A DNA stretch of 64,000 nt. Source: an uncultured Granulosicoccus sp. (GTDB taxonomy: Bacteria > Pseudomonadota > Gammaproteobacteria > Granulosicoccales > Granulosicoccaceae). The stretch is from positions 28,263-92,262 of the forward strand of contig CANLNQ010000028.1 of assembly GCA_947492525.1 (NCBI GenBank), written 5' to 3'. The notes under the pieces were generated by a model. The model saw only the letters and a program-made list of their open reading frames with translations, searched no databases and was not told the origin of the DNA. The position numbers and the translations under genes are program-made. This document shows, one piece after another, positions 61,090 to 64,000 of the stretch (position 1 is the stretch's first letter; each line of letters opens with the position of its first letter).

Positions 61090-61449
61090 CTTGCTCGCAC
61101 TGTAGATCGAGAGGGGTGGAAACGGTTTCAGTGTGACGCTGGAGCTGACATTGACAATGACGCCTGCGCGACGTTCTCGCATCTGCGGCAGTACCGCCTT
61201 GGTCATCGCGAAAGCGCCAATTACATGCGTTTCGAACAACTCGCGGACCTTGCTGATGTCGGCACCTTCAAGTACGTTCAACACGCCGACACCAGCATTG
61301 TTGACCAGCACGTGGAGCGGCCCGGCCGCGGCGATGGCGCTCTTGATACTCTGCACCTTGGTAACATCGAACGGCAGCACCTCAAGACTGTCCGATGCGG
61401 GCAGTTGATTGTCGTTAACGTCGCGCATGGTCGCCACGACCTCCCAGCC
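61090..61449 (-). pseudogene. 5' part of the split SDR gene, itself lacking its N-terminus
   Basis: The frame reads GWEVVATMRD, HVLVNNAGVGVLNVLEGADI, MTKAVLPQMRERRAGVIVNV and ends at SIYSASK, where the element enters; these carry the Asn-Asn-Ala-Gly motif, the Ser and the Tyr of classical SDRs. The first 25 or so residues, with the Thr-Gly-x3-Gly-x-Gly cofactor loop, are missing: a TAA stands immediately before GWE at 61450-61452, where base composition also changes. The gene was broken at least twice. Confidence 0.87.
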
Positions 61450-61793
61450 TTATGATTCTATATGCATGAATAACGAGCAGCCATGACTATGGAAGAAGGA
61501 AGGTCCTGGCCTTCAGAGGGTAATGGGTGAATCGCAAGTGGAACTCTAGTCTTGCAACCGCGAGCCATATTAGTGCTAGATAGTGGGTCTGGTGCGGGCG
61601 TCGTGATTAACGTTGTTGGAGATCCTAGACTTGTAAATATGCAAATTGCCTGTAGAGATAAACTGAATGGCTCACCCAGAAACACCATATAAAACTCGTT
61701 CAAGTATCAAATCCAGCCGAAATTTCGTAATGCGCATAATTTCGACGGCACTGAGACCGCTAAGAGTCAAGATGATTGAACTTTGGCGTATAT
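61450..61793. other. AT-richer junction segment of 344 bp
   Basis: It begins exactly where the SDR homology stops, and its composition is visibly lower in GC. It supplies the upstream region of the GH16 gene. No supported ORF, tRNA or integrase site is visible; it is the left edge of an apparently imported segment. Confidence 0.45.
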
Positions 61794-63344
61794 ATGGTGT
61801 TTCAAAATGTTTCCGGCGGATTGCGCGCAACTCTACTGTTTGTACTCCTCGCCTCCAGCTCTTTCGCCAAGGCAAATGAGGCGCCCACCGCACCGACGAA
61901 TCTCAATGCAATTTCTGTGTCGTCAACCGAAATACGACTCAGCTGGGATCCTTCGACGGATGATCGTCGAGTCAAGAATTACCAGCTCAAGCGTGATGCT
62001 TTGCATATTGCGACCACGGGTAAAACCAGATATAACGACGCTGGCCTTGAGCCAGGTACCGTTTACGTCTATGAACTTGTTGCCAGCGACGGCTCCCTAC
62101 TTTCTCCGCTAGCCTCCTTTAGTGTATCCACTCTCGCTCAGGACCCCGTCGACGACACCAGTACGAAGCCAGGTAAGGGAAAAGGGAAGCAGAATCCGCC
62201 TGCCGAGGAGCCTCCTGTGGAGGAGCCTCCTGTGGATGAGCCTCCTGTGGATGAGCCCCCTGTGGATGAGCCCCCTGTGGATGAGCCCCCTGTAGATGAG
62301 CCTCCCTCTGCAGGTGTACCGTCTGGTTGGCAACTGGTCTTCAATGATGATTTTGAAGGTAGCGGTGATCTTGATATCAGTAGTCCCGCACGCAACTGGC
62401 GCTTCGAAACCATGAACGACGGGCTGCACCGTGCCGGAAATACCGGTATCGATGCCAACGGTGACATGATCGAAAGTTGGGCTAGCGTGAACGGAAAACG
62501 CTGGTCCGCCTGGTATAACGGATTCCACGGAGCCAATGCCTATCGTGAGAATGGTGAGTTGATTATGGGTGGCTATGATTCGGGCGAGACCGATCCGACG
62601 CGCCCGATTGATTATATTGATGACGGTGTCTTGACCCAATATGGCAATAGCAAGCTCTATTCGTCGTGGATCGATACGTTCTCGCGAAAATGGGTCGGCC
62701 CTGGTAATGAACACGTCATGGATCCGGAATCACCCGGAAAAATTTTCAAGTACGGCTATATCGAGGCTCGCGTCAATTTCAGTGAGATGGTGACGCCGGG
62801 ATTCCGCTTGTCGATTTGGCTCATGCCAGCATCCAATGATGCCGAGGGTCAGGATTTGATAGTCAGTAGTGCCTACGACGGAGATGGCAACAATGGCGTG
62901 GAAATCGATTTGTTTGAGTATGAATGGATTAATACGGATTATGAGAATCACATTCAGCTCGCCATTCTTGGTGGATCAGCGGGTAGTACTGCAACTAGTT
63001 TTGATACCACGTCTCTGGGCATCAATCTGCATGAGGGCTATCATACTGTCGGGCTCCTGTGGGAAGCCGATAAGATCGTCTGGACACTTGACGGTCACAC
63101 GGTGAAAGAGGTCTACGACATAGATCTGATTCCGGACGTGTACTCCTATCTCATCGTTTCACGCGAAATGAACAGTGGTGTCAAGAACCCGGATATCGAC
63201 AATATCGAAGCCAGTGACATACTGGAAGAATGGCCATACAGACCACGCGATCCAGGCCTTTACGCAAAGAACATCTGGGAATTCAGGGAACGCATCAATA
63301 CGGATCGAGCAGTGATAGATTACATCAAGGTCTGGCAGCCATGA
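61794..63344 (+). CDS. Secreted GH16 glycosidase with FN3 module and Pro-Val-Asp-Glu linker
   Basis: I take ATG 61794 (TTG 61776 is in frame); 516 residues. Signal peptide cut near AKA (about residue 28). An FN3 domain (APTAPTNLNAISVSSTEIRL) is followed by a linker of about seven Glu-Pro-Pro-Val-Asp units. The GH16 jelly roll (about 185-516) carries the catalytic motif VEIDLFEYEW (Glu-x-Asp-x-x-Glu) and ends ADKIVWTLDGHTVKEV ... AVIDYIKVWQP. GH16 enzymes cut beta-1,3/1,4-glucans, agar, carrageenan or porphyran; the exact polymer cannot be told. AT-richer than the chromosome around it, suggesting transfer. Confidence 0.85.
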   Translation: MVFQNVSGGLRATLLFVLLASSSFAKANEAPTAPTNLNAISVSSTEIRLSWDPSTDDRRVKNYQLKRDALHIATTGKTRYNDAGLEPGTVYVYELVASDGSLLSPLASFSVSTLAQDPVDDTSTKPGKGKGKQNPPAEEPPVEEPPVDEPPVDEPPVDEPPVDEPPVDEPPSAGVPSGWQLVFNDDFEGSGDLDISSPARNWRFETMNDGLHRAGNTGIDANGDMIESWASVNGKRWSAWYNGFHGANAYRENGELIMGGYDSGETDPTRPIDYIDDGVLTQYGNSKLYSSWIDTFSRKWVGPGNEHVMDPESPGKIFKYGYIEARVNFSEMVTPGFRLSIWLMPASNDAEGQDLIVSSAYDGDGNNGVEIDLFEYEWINTDYENHIQLAILGGSAGSTATSFDTTSLGINLHEGYHTVGLLWEADKIVWTLDGHTVKEVYDIDLIPDVYSYLIVSREMNSGVKNPDIDNIEASDILEEWPYRPRDPGLYAKNIWEFRERINTDRAVIDYIKVWQP

Positions 63345-63362
63345 ACAAATATCCGAAATATT

Positions 63363-63404
63363 CGGATATCGGATATCGGATATCGGATATCGGATATCGG
63401 ATAT
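63363..63404. repeat. Six tandem copies of the 7-bp unit CGGATAT
   Basis: Perfect head-to-tail copies begin 19 bp after the GH16 stop; each junction makes GATATC. A further inverted AATATCCG-like piece precedes the array (63350-63362). Not coding and without spacers. Confidence 0.95.
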
Positions 63405-63515
63405 CTGGAAAGTGTTGCAGGGCATCTGAAGCGAACAACCGTTTCCATAGACGTCTAACTGAGCCAGCTATCGTAGTTCTTACCCGCTTTTTTCAACACT
63501 GTCCTGAGTTCCTGC

Positions 63516-63656
63516 TCAGTGGCATCCTGGTAGGTCGTGGTTGCGGCTGATCTCGTTGATTGACTTCTCACCTCGAGCCACCAGATCGACCACATTCTGC
63601 TTGTACTCGGCGGTGAAATTGCGCCGTACTCTCTTGCTTTTCGACTTTTTCATAGG
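63516..63656 (-). pseudogene. Truncated IS3-type OrfA transposase
   Basis: A 46-codon frame, MKKSKSKRVRRNFTAEYKQN then VVDLVARGEKSINEISRNHD, is the helix-turn-helix start of an IS3-family OrfA. It ends early at 63516; a short continuation in another frame (EQELRTVLKKAGKNY, about 63455-63520) recalls the C-terminal helix of such proteins, so a deletion or frameshift occurred. Confidence 0.7.
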
Positions 63657-63664
63657 ACACCTCT

Positions 63665-63764
63665 GAACTCCATTATCGCTCTAAGAGGGTGTCTACGAAA
63701 CCGGGGGAAGTCCAGAACTCCATTATCGCTCTAAGAGGGTGTCCACGAATCCGGGGTAAGTCCA
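63665..63764. repeat. Two tandem 50-bp copies of an insertion-sequence end
   Basis: GAACTCCATTATCGCTCTAA plus 30 bases occurs at 63665-63714 and again at 63715-63764 with three differences. The inner part (GGGTGTCTACGAAACCGGGG) looks like the terminus of IS3-type elements. It directly abuts the truncated transposase upstream and cuts the hydrolase gene downstream. Confidence 0.88.
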
Positions 63765-64000
63765 CCTACAACGCGCGAGCTGGCGTGGGTCGGCAGGATC
63801 ACCGCAAAACCGCGCTCCGCCCAGAATTGGGCAAGCGGCGCATAACCGTCATTGGATGGGATGTATTTCGAGGGCCCATAACCATGCGACAGCAGGATCA
63901 CGGGAAGATTACCGCCCGCCGCCGGTACCCGTTCACCGCATAGCCACTGCGTGAGGCCGATTCAGGCTTGAGGCAGCAGCCCGGGCGAATCGAACACGAA
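63765..64000 (-). pseudogene. Broken alpha/beta-hydrolase gene (runs off the right edge)
   Basis: The minus strand encodes LPVILLSHGYGPSKYIPSND, then YAPLAQFWAERGFAVILPTH, the oxyanion strand and first helices of a chlorophyllase/dienelactone-hydrolase-like enzyme. The frame is cut by the insertion-sequence end at 63764 before the nucleophile, and an upstream in-frame TGA (about 63964) separates it from DSPGLLPQA. The catalytic part is missing, so this is a remnant. Confidence 0.65.

Noticed and set aside
1..64000. tRNA, rRNA, riboswitch or prophage genes
   Set aside because: I saw no cloverleaf-like or conserved riboswitch sequence and no phage structural genes, but without covariance-model searches small RNAs could be missed.

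Overview
The window looks like one chromosomal segment of a GC-rich (by eye high-50s percent) free-living gammaproteobacterium. AidB, Cfa, SerC-like, CaCA and AraC/LysR/Lrp-type proteins all have a proteobacterial look, and many secreted proteins carry proteobacterial lipoboxes. A marine Granulosicoccus-like or Chromatiales-like host is only a guess from gene style. Two habits recur: secreted proteins whose linkers are coded by hexamer or 15-mer microsatellites (Asp-Pro, Gln-Asp, Ser-Pro, Thr-Asp-Gly, Pro-Val-Asp-Glu), and short non-coding tandem repeats placed just after genes.

Layout. 1-6.4 kb: end of an MFS transporter, a small PLDc_N membrane protein, an RraA-like protein, a secreted PHB-depolymerase-like esterase, a small helical protein, and a divergent FAD oxidoreductase/LysR pair. 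6.4-11 kb: a tightly overlapping four-gene operon for a coenzyme-B12 glutamate-mutase-type enzyme (sigma and epsilon subunits, MutL/GlmL ATPase) joined to an AMP-forming acyl/aminoacyl ligase, ending in 9x8-bp and 9x9-bp repeats. 11-19 kb: FKBP, a membrane class III cyclase, small secreted and membrane proteins, an NmrA/DUF4345 pair with a divergent AraC regulator, and a permease/thioredoxin pair. 19-22.5 kb: beta-mannosidase and its LacI regulator with a perfect 16-bp operator.

22.5-36 kb is the most unusual part. It has an effector-like gene of unknown function, two gene remnants, then three adjacent genes for a zinc metalloprotease, a papain-like protease fused to a degenerate hydrolase, and an SGNH-hydrolase/caspase-like/M15-peptidase fusion. 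They are followed by an anti-sigma/ECF sigma pair, two tandem RTX-like exported proteins and a subtilisin-like lipoprotein. I consider this hydrolase cluster and the B12-mutase/ligase operon the best candidates for undescribed systems.

36-53.7 kb: cfa and aidB (divergent), a DUF2934 protein, an Ig-like lipoprotein, and a citrulline/ornithine-type catabolic group (TauE permease, SerC-like aminotransferase, Lrp regulator, ornithine cyclodeaminase, CtlX-like hydrolase). Then come two paralogous lipoproteins, an SDR, an ankyrin protein and a Na/Ca antiporter.

53.7-64 kb is a scrambled accessory region. A 200-bp direct duplication of the tail of an Mrr-like nuclease gene flanks TetR, MBL-fold and DUF1993 genes and a deleted glutamine-synthetase pseudogene. 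An SDR gene is split by nested insertion sequences (an IS21-like shell with an IS3-family element inside), its 5' end is lost, and an AT-richer segment with a GH16 glycosidase follows. Transposase debris and a broken alpha/beta-hydrolase gene lie at the right edge.
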